A DNA stretch of 37,616 nt, from the IMG/VR virus record IMGVR_UViG_3300037247_000346, positions 1-37,616 of that record; one strand, 5' to 3'. Source of the stretch: a virus. The position numbers were made by a program, and so were the translations under genes. Every line of letters begins with the position of its first letter. The first letter of the stretch is position 1. Below are positions 6,266 through 13,412 of the stretch, in pieces. Below the pieces are notes generated by a model, which made no database searches, was not told the DNA's origin, and saw nothing but the letters and a program-made list of their open reading frames with translations.

Positions 6266-6366
6266 GGATAAAATGAATTATTTTTGATTCGGTAAAGATA
6301 ACAAGAGGTTACAGGCGAATAAAAAGGGGGTGCGAAACCCGGCATTTGATACCCTTGACATACTCC

Positions 6367-6393
6367 TTGACAATAACATTCCTTTAGTATATG
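6367..6393 (+). promoter_or_regulatory. Possible rightward promoter
   Basis: Two TTGACA hexamers stand in tandem at 6355-6360 and 6367-6372. The second is followed after 15 bases by TATATG (6388-6393). A start near 6400 would make the terminase small subunit mRNA almost leaderless, which fits the lack of a ribosome site before its ATG at 6402. The -10 is weak, so this is tentative. Confidence 0.35.
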
Positions 6394-6401
6394 CCTTGTT
6401 T

Positions 6402-6914
6402 ATGGATAAGAAAGGCAAAGGCGGACGACCGCGCGAAAAAGTTGCTGACAAAGTAGACTTTATTCAGGTTGAGAAGCTTGCCGGGTTCGGCATGACTGAC
6501 GTTGAGATCGGTTCGATCTTGAACATCACAGACCGTACTCTTAGAAACTACAAGAAAGACCCGCAGTTTCTTTCCGCCCTTAAAGACGGCAAGGCGAAAA
6601 TAAACGCTCGCGTAGTGCAGAGTCTTTACAAGCGCGCAATGGGTTACTCCGTAACCGAAAAGACCTTTGAGCAGATACGCTTCGGCAATGGTACGGCAAC
6701 GAAGAATGTCAAGGTGAAAACGGTCGTCAAGCATATCGAACCGAATCCGACCTGTCTAATCTTTTTCCTCAAGAACCGTATGCCCGAAGTATACCGCGAT
6801 GTTCGAGCGGATGCACCGGGTGACAAGCCTTCGCCGGATCAGGGCGCAAAGCTCGATCAAATCATAGCCGACGCGGAGAGCCGCGTTGAAAGGGCGGGAG
6901 CAATTTGCCATTAA
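6402..6914 (+). CDS. terS: Terminase small subunit
   Basis: Likely recognises phage DNA for packaging and hands it to the large subunit. With the ATG at 6402 it has 170 residues. It opens MDKKGKGGRPREK and has an N-terminal helix-turn-helix (VEKLAGFGMTDVEIGSILN then ITDRTLRNYKKDPQF), followed by a coiled oligomerisation segment and CLIFFLKNRMPEVYRD, a motif common in phage small terminases. A GTG at 6330 is an alternative start, but it abuts its own Shine-Dalgarno-like run. The gene overlaps the portal gene by 10 bases; the large subunit lies 16 kb away. Confidence 0.8.
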   Translation: MDKKGKGGRPREKVADKVDFIQVEKLAGFGMTDVEIGSILNITDRTLRNYKKDPQFLSALKDGKAKINARVVQSLYKRAMGYSVTEKTFEQIRFGNGTATKNVKVKTVVKHIEPNPTCLIFFLKNRMPEVYRDVRADAPGDKPSPDQGAKLDQIIADAESRVERAGAICH

Positions 6915-8509
6915 GCACCGGGCCCCAATACGTTAGGCAGCTTGAAGCGAAGCGCACCGAGCGCGAACCGCTTGAAAGGTTCTGGCGCGATGCGTATGAG
7001 CTAACCTTTCCCATCCGAGGCGAGAAGTTCCAAAGCAAAGGGCTTGACGCAGCCTCTATCCGCTCCGCCGCCGTGGGCGAGCAAAACGAGATATACGATT
7101 CGACTGCAATCATATCGACTAAACTCCTTGTATCCTCGATAATGTCAGGTATGTTCCCGGCGCACGTTCTTTGGCTTGGGCTCGAAGTACGCAATAACGA
7201 GGATAAGGAGATCGAGGAATGGCTTGAGGAAACAGCCACGACGATCTGGAAGAATATACACGCTTCCAATTTTGATGTGGTTGCATTCGAGTCTCTTGTC
7301 GATATGATAGTCTCCGGTATGTTCGGAATGTTCATCACCGAAGGATCAGAGGAAAGCGGACAGCCCTATATGTTCGAGCAATGGCCCCTGCATTCGCTAT
7401 ACTGCGGGGATAGCACCGGTGATGGCCTGATTGATACGGTCTATCGTGAATTCAAGCTTACGGCAGAGCAAGCCATAAACATCTATGGCGAAGGCAAGCT
7501 TCATACCGATATACTTACCGCAGTAAAGAAAAAGCCGAATGAGAAGTTCGACTTCTTGCACGTTATCCACCCGCTACCAGATCATAAGCGTTTACAGCTT
7601 CCGATAGCTTCGGTACATATCAGCCTGAAAGACAAGAAGATTGTCCGGAAAGACAAGGGCTTTCATGAGATGCCGGTCGTCGTCCCGCGTTGGTTCGTAA
7701 TGCCCGATTCGGTCTATGCTACCGGCCCGATAGACGACGCGCTTGCGGATATAAAGACCGTCAACGAGCTTGTGAGGATCATCCTTGCATCGCTCGATCT
7801 GTCTGTCTCTGGTATGTGGGGCGCGGTTGATGATGGGGTGTTGAATCCGAATACGATCAAAGTCGGCCCGCGTAAGGTTATCCCGGTTGCAAACAAGGAC
7901 AGCTTCTTTCCCTTGAGTTCTGGTGTTGACTTCAACGCGGGCGAATTGACCGTGACCAACCTACAGGCGCGGATCAAAGAAGTTCTTATGTCGAATCAGT
8001 TGCAGCCGCAGGACGGCCCGGCAATGACCGCCACCGAAGTCCACGTCAGGACGCAGCTTATCAGGCAGCTACTTGGCCCGCTATATGGTAGGTTACAGGT
8101 TGAGTTTCTACAACAGACGGTAGAGCGTTGTCTCGGAATAGGGCTGAGAGCCGGGGCGTTTAACGAGCTTCCGGAGGGTCTTAAAGGCAAGACAGCGACC
8201 GTCAAGTATCTCTCCCCGCTCGCACAGGCGCAGAAGCTTGAGATCGTCGGCGCAATCGAGAGATTCCAAGCCGGGTTATTCGCACAGGCCGCAGTAAAGC
8301 CGGAAGCCATTGACATCCTCGATCTTGACGAGTCGAACCGCGAAACAGGGGATATGCTTGGTGTGCCTGAAAGACTTATACGGAGCAAGGAGGATGTTGA
8401 GCAGCTACGCACCGACCGGGACGAGGCCGAGGCCGAAGTCCTTAAGAATGCGCAGGATCAGGAGATCAAGAAGGCCGTCGGGCCGAAGCTCGTCGGTGAG
8501 GGGGCTTAA
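6905..8509 (+). CDS. Portal (head-tail connector) protein
   Basis: At 534 residues it matches the T7 gp8-type head-tail connector family in length and order. It opens with RQLEAKRTEREPLERFWRD and contains FVMPDSVYATGPIDDALADI and a late QDGPAMTATEVHVRTQLIRQ segment that corresponds to the conserved clip/wing-core region. It forms the dodecameric ring through which DNA enters. It uses a TTG start with GGGAG upstream and overlaps the terminase small subunit. The C-terminus is a charged helix (EAEAEVLKNAQDQEIKKAVG). Confidence 0.9.
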   Translation: MPLSTGPQYVRQLEAKRTEREPLERFWRDAYELTFPIRGEKFQSKGLDAASIRSAAVGEQNEIYDSTAIISTKLLVSSIMSGMFPAHVLWLGLEVRNNEDKEIEEWLEETATTIWKNIHASNFDVVAFESLVDMIVSGMFGMFITEGSEESGQPYMFEQWPLHSLYCGDSTGDGLIDTVYREFKLTAEQAINIYGEGKLHTDILTAVKKKPNEKFDFLHVIHPLPDHKRLQLPIASVHISLKDKKIVRKDKGFHEMPVVVPRWFVMPDSVYATGPIDDALADIKTVNELVRIILASLDLSVSGMWGAVDDGVLNPNTIKVGPRKVIPVANKDSFFPLSSGVDFNAGELTVTNLQARIKEVLMSNQLQPQDGPAMTATEVHVRTQLIRQLLGPLYGRLQVEFLQQTVERCLGIGLRAGAFNELPEGLKGKTATVKYLSPLAQAQKLEIVGAIERFQAGLFAQAAVKPEAIDILDLDESNRETGDMLGVPERLIRSKEDVEQLRTDRDEAEAEVLKNAQDQEIKKAVGPKLVGEGA

Positions 8510-8527
8510 TTAATAAGGGGGTGGGGA

Positions 8528-8623
8528 ATGTGTAGACTATTTTGTTTTGTTTGGCGGCATTGGTGGTTAGGGGGAACGACTATTCGGCAATGCCGACGCT
8601 GCGGTAAAACCGAAAGATATTGA
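8528..8623 (+). CDS. Zinc-knuckle micro-protein (31 residues)
   Basis: GGGGGTGGGGA directly precedes the ATG. The peptide opens MCRLFCFVWRHWW and ends with a Cys-x2-Cys unit (QCRRCGKTERY). This layout, a Cys/Trp-rich head and a CRRCGK tail, recurs in tiny phage proteins of the DUF1660 type. It lies immediately after the portal and before the iteron array. Confidence 0.6.
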   Translation: MCRLFCFVWRHWWLGGTTIRQCRRCGKTERY

Positions 8624-8633
8624 CACATAGGCA

Positions 8634-8900
8634 GTACCGGCGGATTCTCCTGTAAGTTACGAGTATATATATCTTTATTAAGCAGTACCCTTGCAAGACG
8701 GACAGGCGACGGTACAGGCGGATTGGAAAAAGTAGTACCGGCGAACCCAAAATATGAACTGAAAACGGTACAGGCGGATTGTCTATTAAGTAGTTGTAAC
8801 CCTTAAGGATTCATGGAGCAAGATTTTAAAACAGTACCGGCGACGGTACAAGCGACCCTGAAATACGGTACAAGCGGATTCTGAAAAACGGTACAGTAAC
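8634..8900 (+). repeat. Iteron array, possible second replication origin
   Basis: Copies of a core close to GGTACMRGCGGATT, with M being A or C, occur with their AC dinucleotides at 8636, 8702, 8714, 8737, 8770, 8836, 8848, 8870 and 8893. The steps are 66, 12, 23, 33, 66, 12, 22 and 23 bases, mostly multiples of about 11, as if bound on one face of the helix. The run 66-12-22/23 occurs twice. An AT-rich stretch (GAGTATATATATCTTTATT from 8661) lies in the first long spacer and could unwind. All frames contain stops. The same motif and spacing occur in the replication initiator gene at 35595-35711. The 14-mer ACAGTAACAAGAAG ends both arrays. Confidence 0.75.
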
Positions 8901-8958
8901 AAGAAGAGTACTTAATACAAGAATAAAGAATGTCGATTTATGAATAAAGGATTTTTAA

Positions 8959-9195
8959 ATGCCTCTAAAAACCAAAAAGGATAAGCCTGAATACCCGGAG
9001 CCAGTTGATCCTAAAATCTTCAACCGTATCTTCGGGCGCGACAAGGACGGCAAAGCAATCCTTGACGAACTGAACCGGATATATTATAACCGAGCTAGTT
9101 ATCAATCGAGCGGTGACGCGCTCGCTATGGCATACCGGGAAGGACAGAGGGCGGTTGTCGCCTACATCAACGCCAAGACAAACAAGGAGGAATAG
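8959..9195 (+). CDS. Bbp19-like head-region protein (78 residues)
   Basis: The sequence IFNRIFGRDKDGKAILDELN with a late MAYREGQRAVVAYI resembles the Bbp19 family, named from Bordetella phage BPP-1 and found between portal and scaffold genes in podoviruses. The molecular role is not established. AAAGGA precedes the ATG. The position between portal and scaffold genes supports the assignment. Confidence 0.65.
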   Translation: MPLKTKKDKPEYPEPVDPKIFNRIFGRDKDGKAILDELNRIYYNRASYQSSGDALAMAYREGQRAVVAYINAKTNKEE

Positions 9196-9198
9196 CGT

Positions 9199-9582
9199 AT
9201 GAGCAAAGGCGACCTCGGCCCGAAGGGGTGGGAAGTACCGACAAGAACAAAAGAGACAAGAGGCCCGGTGGAGAACGTGAACGCCGCCAATAACAAGCTC
9301 GTAAAGGAGAACAACATTCTTCGTAAGAACTTAGAGGATTCAAGGGCCGAGGTCGCCGCCCTTACCACCGAGAACAATTTACTCAAGGGTACGGACATGG
9401 CGACGAAGATCAGGGCCGCCCTTGAGCAGCTTAACCCGAAGGATAACTCCGCATGGACGGAGGTAGGGCTACCGAAGGTTGAGGCGGTCTGCGTGCTTGT
9501 GGAGAATAACGAGGTCACGCGCGCCGACATTGAGGCCGCCTTGCCGGGGTTTGAGCGTCCGAAGCCCGACCCGGCGGGATAA
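9199..9582 (+). CDS. Coiled-coil virion-assembly-region protein (127 residues)
   Basis: The central part is a predicted coiled coil (NKLVKENNILRKNLEDSRAE then VAALTTENNLLKG). The C-terminal half looks globular (KIRAALEQLNPKDNSAW ... EVTRADIEAALPGFERPKP). It begins three bases after the Bbp19-like gene with GGAGGAATAGCGT upstream. The position suggests a scaffold or assembly accessory, but no family is recognised. Confidence 0.65.
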   Translation: MSKGDLGPKGWEVPTRTKETRGPVENVNAANNKLVKENNILRKNLEDSRAEVAALTTENNLLKGTDMATKIRAALEQLNPKDNSAWTEVGLPKVEAVCVLVENNEVTRADIEAALPGFERPKPDPAG

Positions 9583-9655
9583 AGCGTACAAGACAAAAAG
9601 AAGGATAAGCCCACAGATACGGGCGAGGACACTTTTAAACGCTCAAGGGGGTTCG

Positions 9656-10495
9656 ATGGGTGGAGAGGCAGGAGCAGTAGCAGCAACCGAAGGCGAAGGA
9701 CAGGCCGCAGTAGCCGCGAATGCGGCAGCAGGAACCGGAGCAGCCGGGGGTGGAGAGGGTTCAGCGCCGGGTACGACAGCCCTTAAGGGTGGCGCAGCAC
9801 CGGCAGCCGGAACCGCGCTTGAAGGTGGGGCCGCAGCACCAGACCCGAACGCAACGATTGAGATACCCGTCAAGTTTAAGAACGAGGACGGCACGCTCAA
9901 CGAGCAAGCCATGTTTAAGTCCTACGGCGAGCTTGAAAAGAAGATGGGCGCGACAGGTTCGCCGCCCGCTACGGCGGAGGATTACAAAATCGAGGATAAG
10001 TTTCCCGAAGGTCTTGAAGTCAACGCCGAGGGCCGGACGGCCTTTCTCGGTAAGTGTCACGAACGCGGTATGACGAACGATCAGGTGCAGTTTATCATGG
10101 ATGAATACGCCGAGATCGTTTCGGTCGCTGCGGTAGAGGCCACGAACACACACGACGGCACGGTAGAGCAGCTTAAGAAACTCTACGGCGACGAGTATCA
10201 CGAGAAGATGGCCTCCGCCATGAACGCCTTTAGGGCCGCCGGGGTTGAGGGTGTTTCCATAAATGATGTTGGGAATCATCCGGGCATGATCCAGATTCTT
10301 TCGGTCTTGGGCGCGAACCTTACCGAAGATCAGATACCGAGGGGATTACCGCCCACCGGAGGTATGAGCGAAGGCGATCTGCATAAGCTTATGGCTTCCG
10401 AGGCGTATTGGGATCCGAAGCACGAAGATCATAAGAATGTCAACGCGAAGGTGGCAGCATACTACAAGGCGAAGCACGCGAACAAAAAGAGGTAA
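9656..10495 (+). CDS. Scaffolding protein
   Basis: The start at 9656 follows AAGGGGG; an in-frame Met at 9479 would overlap the previous gene by 100 bases. The first ~85 residues are Ala/Gly-rich and low complexity. They are followed by IEIPVKFKNEDGTLNEQAMF, the scaffold-like segment YKIEDKFPEGLEVNAEGRTA, and a Gly/helix C-terminus ending in a basic tail (YYKAKHANKKR). Basic C-termini bind capsid in other scaffolds. Length (279) and place just before the capsid gene agree with a T7 gp9-type scaffold. Confidence 0.75.
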   Translation: MGGEAGAVAATEGEGQAAVAANAAAGTGAAGGGEGSAPGTTALKGGAAPAAGTALEGGAAAPDPNATIEIPVKFKNEDGTLNEQAMFKSYGELEKKMGATGSPPATAEDYKIEDKFPEGLEVNAEGRTAFLGKCHERGMTNDQVQFIMDEYAEIVSVAAVEATNTHDGTVEQLKKLYGDEYHEKMASAMNAFRAAGVEGVSINDVGNHPGMIQILSVLGANLTEDQIPRGLPPTGGMSEGDLHKLMASEAYWDPKHEDHKNVNAKVAAYYKAKHANKKR

Positions 10496-10782
10496 TGGCA
10501 CGGATAGATAAAAATTACGTCGTTGTGAACGAGCATTTTAAACGCAATGATGCCGAAGTATTCTTTCCCGGTGAGAGGGTGATTTACATTGCCGGGGCTT
10601 TTACCATGTGGGATATTCTGCATCACGCCGGGTTGTTTGGTTCCAAAGGTCAGGCCCGTAAGAATTGGAAGCGGACAGGCGCAGAGATACCGGAGGGCTT
10701 TAGTCACTTCGACCATATAGGCAAGCGAAACAGCGAATTGGCAATACTCAATCTAAAAGGTAGCCATGCCCGAACGGTTTGA
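10495..10782 (+). CDS. Hypothetical protein in head module (95 residues)
   Basis: The start overlaps the scaffold stop (TAATG). The segment GLFGSKGQARKNWKRTGAEI followed by PEGFSHFDHIGKR resembles an S4-like small RNA-binding fold by pattern, but I cannot confirm this by eye. Proteins of this shape are frequent between scaffold and capsid genes in environmental podoviruses. Confidence 0.6.
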   Translation: MARIDKNYVVVNEHFKRNDAEVFFPGERVIYIAGAFTMWDILHHAGLFGSKGQARKNWKRTGAEIPEGFSHFDHIGKRNSELAILNLKGSHARTV

Positions 10783-10894
10783 GCGTTGCGTCCGTAAGGT
10801 CAGTAAGAAGATCAAGCCGCGCAAGAAGGGCGAAACGCGGATGGAGGCGGCCCGCCGGGTCTGCCATAAAGCAGTTAAAAAGAAACAGGGGTAA
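10766..10894 (+). CDS. Basic micro-protein (42 residues)
   Basis: It starts MPERFERCVRKVSKKIKPRK and ends RRVCHKAVKKKQG, so it is very basic with two cysteines. AGGTAGCC precedes the ATG. It overlaps the 95-residue gene by 17 bases and is followed after 9 bases by the next gene. Similar tiny lysine-rich proteins with a CVRKV start occur in many phage head modules; their role is unknown. Confidence 0.7.
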   Translation: MPERFERCVRKVSKKIKPRKKGETRMEAARRVCHKAVKKKQG

Positions 10895-10903
10895 GGGGGA
10901 ACA

Positions 10904-11164
10904 ATGAGTCAGACCGGAGAGATGGGGCCGATTAGGCCGTTAAATCTGCCTGATTGGAATAAGCTTCAAGAGCTTTACGACCTTGCACGTGAAAGGGGTA
11001 TAGGTTTTACGATGGTGTATCAAGAGGCATCCGATGAGTTTTACTTCGCGGTTAATTCTAACGCGAAAGGTGAGAGGTATGTAGGCCCAAATTACAGTTT
11101 TGAAGGTGCTTTAGATAGCATTAAGGAGTTTTTGAAAAGCTCTCGTTTTTACACCGCAGGATAA
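10904..11164 (+). CDS. Hypothetical protein (86 residues)
   Basis: TAAGGGGGAAC precedes the ATG. The sequence has an N-terminal Pro-rich strip (EMGPIRPLNLPDWNKL), a strand pair (GFTMVYQEASDEFYFAV) and a helix at the C-terminus (FEGALDSIKEFLKSS). It sits directly before the capsid gene. No family is recognised. Confidence 0.65.
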   Translation: MSQTGEMGPIRPLNLPDWNKLQELYDLARERGIGFTMVYQEASDEFYFAVNSNAKGERYVGPNYSFEGALDSIKEFLKSSRFYTAG

Positions 11165-11260
11165 CCGTTCGGCCCTGCATAAATCCACGATTCAAGAAGG
11201 CCCGCCCCAAGTGGATAACCTTCTGGATTAGTTTAGCAACTAAATTCAGGAGGTTATACC

Positions 11261-12124
11261 ATGTCTTTCGAGATTACTGATAATTTTGTAGACCAATTCA
11301 GCGACAATTTCTTCATGCTCGCACAGCAGAAGGAGTCGAGGTTTCAGGTCGGTGTTGATATTGATGCCGACATAGTAGGACAGTCGAAGTCCGTTGAGCG
11401 TATCGGAGCAGGTACGGCAGCCGACCTTGTCACTCGTCACGGCGACACGCAGTACATCGATACCCCGCACAGTAAGCGGTGGATCGACCTTGCGGATAGT
11501 TATTACGCCGATCTTATCGACGAGATGGACAAGATAAGGCTGCTCGCCGATCCCACGTCGCCCTATGTTCGGGTCGCAGTACAGGCACTTAACAGGAAAA
11601 AGGACGACATAATCATCGCGGCCTTAACGGGTACGGCGCGCGCTTCGACGGCTTCTGGCGGTAACATCGACCTGCCTGCGGCGCAGAAGATAGCCGTCGG
11701 CGCCGCAGGTCTTACCGTTGACAAGCTCTTAGCCGCCAAGCAGTTGCTTGACGAGGCGGAGGTTGACGAGGAAGAAAGCCGTTATATCGCCACTTCCTCA
11801 CAGCAGCTTTCCAACCTGCTCACCGACCCGGAGGTAACGAGTTCCGATTTCGTTACCGTCAAGGCACTCGTCAGGGGCGAGATCGATACCTACTTGGGCT
11901 TCAAGTTCATCCGCTCTGAACGGCTCAACAAGGTAGGCGATGACCGGTTCTGCCCGGCATGGGCCAAGACCGGTCTACGCCTCGGCATGGGCAAGGACGT
12001 GATAGCCAGTATCGACGTGCTGCCCGGCAAGAATATGTCGGTACAGGTCTATGCTCGGCAGAGTCTTGGCGCGGTCAGGACAGAGGAAGTCCGCGTTGTT
12101 GAGATAGCCTGTCTCGAAACCTAG
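11261..12124 (+). CDS. Major capsid protein
   Basis: This 287-residue protein is the HK97-fold subunit type of environmental podoviruses. The order scaffold, capsid, cement, gp11-like supports it. It has an N-arm (FEITDNFVDQFSDNFFMLA), a long spine helix (WIDLADSYYADLIDEMDKIR), a peripheral domain including TVDKLLAAKQLLDEAEVDEE and a C-terminal strand (SLGAVRTEEVRVVEIACLET). AGGAGG lies upstream. A 96-base gap before it has no clear gene. Confidence 0.9.
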   Translation: MSFEITDNFVDQFSDNFFMLAQQKESRFQVGVDIDADIVGQSKSVERIGAGTAADLVTRHGDTQYIDTPHSKRWIDLADSYYADLIDEMDKIRLLADPTSPYVRVAVQALNRKKDDIIIAALTGTARASTASGGNIDLPAAQKIAVGAAGLTVDKLLAAKQLLDEAEVDEEESRYIATSSQQLSNLLTDPEVTSSDFVTVKALVRGEIDTYLGFKFIRSERLNKVGDDRFCPAWAKTGLRLGMGKDVIASIDVLPGKNMSVQVYARQSLGAVRTEEVRVVEIACLET

Positions 12125-12142
12125 CACGATGCGGCTATTTAT

Positions 12143-12207
12143 GGGGGCTTGGTTGAGCCTGTGTTTGTAAGGGCGCAGGTTTATAGGTTCAATTCCTATA
12201 CCCCTTA
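12143..12207 (+). tRNA. Degenerate tRNA-like element
   Basis: The T arm is textbook: stem ATAGG/CCTAT around loop TTCAATT (12183-12199). It is followed by ACCCCTT and A, which pair with GGGGGCT at 12143 except for one C-C mismatch and two G-T wobbles. The next two bases are TG, as at positions 8-9. An imperfect anticodon arm (TGTGT/GCGCA with an 8-base loop TTGTAAGG) would place GTA as a Tyr-like anticodon. The D arm has only about 8 bases, or must borrow from the acceptor (GGCT/AGCC). A functional tRNA is therefore doubtful; it may be a remnant or a structured leader. Confidence 0.35.
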
Positions 12208-12239
12208 AGTTTCTCACTTCAATTTCGGAGGTTAATATC

Positions 12240-12737
12240 ATGGCTGTTACGACTGAAAAGAGCGATCAGGTTACAAACCTTGAGGCTTTGCCTCCCGTAA
12301 GGCTCAACACGAACGAGCTTGCAGGTCGGTTGCGCATAGCGCGGTTCTCGTTCACGCAGGGGGCCGCCGCCGGTGATGCCACGTCTACGATAGACTTGGT
12401 TAAGATGCCGGTCGGCAAGACCGTTACTATCCTCAAGAATCTTTCGAGGGTGGCGTGTTCGGCGTTCGGTGCGTCTAGGGTGCTTGACATAGGGCATCAG
12501 GGATTTACCAACCTCGACGGCACGGTAGTTGCTGCCGCAGTAGACGTGTTGCTTGACGCGGGCGACGTGAGCGCGATAGCCGATCTTCCGATGGGCGCAG
12601 GGTCAAATGCTCTGACCGTGATTAACACGTTTACCATCAACTCAAGAACGGCGGCGTTGATACAGGCCGTGGTTGCCGGTGGCACGATTCCCGCAGGTGC
12701 TACGCTTACCGGCTACATCGTCTACGTCGAGGACTAG
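12240..12737 (+). CDS. Probable capsid cement/decoration protein
   Basis: A 165-residue beta-rich protein directly after the capsid gene, with TTCGGAGG upstream. Segments such as RLRIARFSFTQGAAAGDATS and TVTILKNLSRVACSAFGASR, and the late ALIQAVVAGGTIPAGATLTG, look like jelly-roll strands. Podoviruses such as BPP-1 place a cement protein here (Bbp16 family). The assignment rests on position and composition. Confidence 0.6.
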   Translation: MAVTTEKSDQVTNLEALPPVRLNTNELAGRLRIARFSFTQGAAAGDATSTIDLVKMPVGKTVTILKNLSRVACSAFGASRVLDIGHQGFTNLDGTVVAAAVDVLLDAGDVSAIADLPMGAGSNALTVINTFTINSRTAALIQAVVAGGTIPAGATLTGYIVYVED

Positions 12738-12748
12738 CGTTGTTCTCC

Positions 12749-12792
12749 GGTGGGGGTTGGGGTTACAAGGAGTAAAAACCCCAACCCCCACC
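12749..12792 (+). terminator. Strong hairpin after the capsid/cement genes
   Basis: Arms GGTGGGGGTTGGGGTT (12749-12764) and AACCCCAACCCCCACC (12777-12792) are a perfect 16-bp inverted repeat with a 12-base loop. The sequence ACCCCTTT follows, only a short T run. In T7 the terminator Tphi follows the capsid gene at the same place. It may act as a terminator or as an RNA-stabilising barrier that sets the ratio of head to tail transcripts. Confidence 0.6.
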
Positions 12793-12817
12793 ACCCCTTT
12801 GCTAAAGGAGCTACGCG

Positions 12818-13399
12818 ATGGCCTCTGAAATAACTATCTGCACAAATGCGCTCTTGCAGTTGGGTTCGCAACCCATATCCTCATTCACCGACGGCACGGA
12901 CAATGCCTTGCTCTGCTCGAATCTCTACCCCCAAACAAGGGACGGTGTTTTGGCATCGGCTCCGTTTAATAGGGCTATTAAGCGCGTTTCGCTTGCACCG
13001 AGTGCCGTCGTTCCGGTGTGGGGTTATGCGTTCGCCTTCGATATGCCGGGAGATTTACTGACGCTTCTTGAAGTCGATACCCTTGGCAATCACAAGGTCG
13101 AGAATGGACAAATCCTCGCAGACGAAAACCCGCTTTTTATCAAGTACACATTCCGGAATGAAAATGTGCCGAGTTATAGCGCGCTTATGATCGAGGCCTT
13201 GACATGGGCGATGATGGCGGTGCTTGCGTATCCGATAACGAAGTCTACGACAAAATCCACCGAGATAAACACTATATATCTTACTCGCTTAAGGATTGCT
13301 CGCACGGTCGATGCGCAGGAGGATTCACCGGATGAGATGGGAGAATCGCAGTTGGTGAGAGCAAGGCGGCGATCTGGCGGTACTGTTCCCAACGTGTAA
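12818..13399 (+). CDS. Tail tube adaptor, gp11-like (tail tubular protein A)
   Basis: The N-terminus (ITICTNALLQLGSQPISSFT) and GVLASAPFNRAIKRVSLAP match the T7 gp11/P22 gp4-type adaptor that joins the portal ring to the nozzle. Length 193 is normal. AAAGGAG precedes the ATG. The tail (ESQLVRARRRSGG) is basic. It is followed after 13 bases by the nozzle gene. Confidence 0.85.
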   Translation: MASEITICTNALLQLGSQPISSFTDGTDNALLCSNLYPQTRDGVLASAPFNRAIKRVSLAPSAVVPVWGYAFAFDMPGDLLTLLEVDTLGNHKVENGQILADENPLFIKYTFRNENVPSYSALMIEALTWAMMAVLAYPITKSTTKSTEINTIYLTRLRIARTVDAQEDSPDEMGESQLVRARRRSGGTVPNV

Positions 13400-13412
13400 G
13401 AAGGGGTTTTAA

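Noticed and set aside
8813-8884. 23-residue ORF (ATG with AAGGAT upstream) in the iteron array
   Set aside because: It is made mostly of iteron sequence, is very short and has no sign of coding selection.
8634-8900. CRISPR-like repeats
   Set aside because: The repeats are only 10-14 bases, degenerate, and spaced at 12 to 66 bases without unique spacers of constant size.
12143-12207. Functional tRNA-Tyr
   Set aside because: The D arm is too short, the anticodon loop has 8 bases and the acceptor has a mismatch, so it is reported only as tRNA-like.
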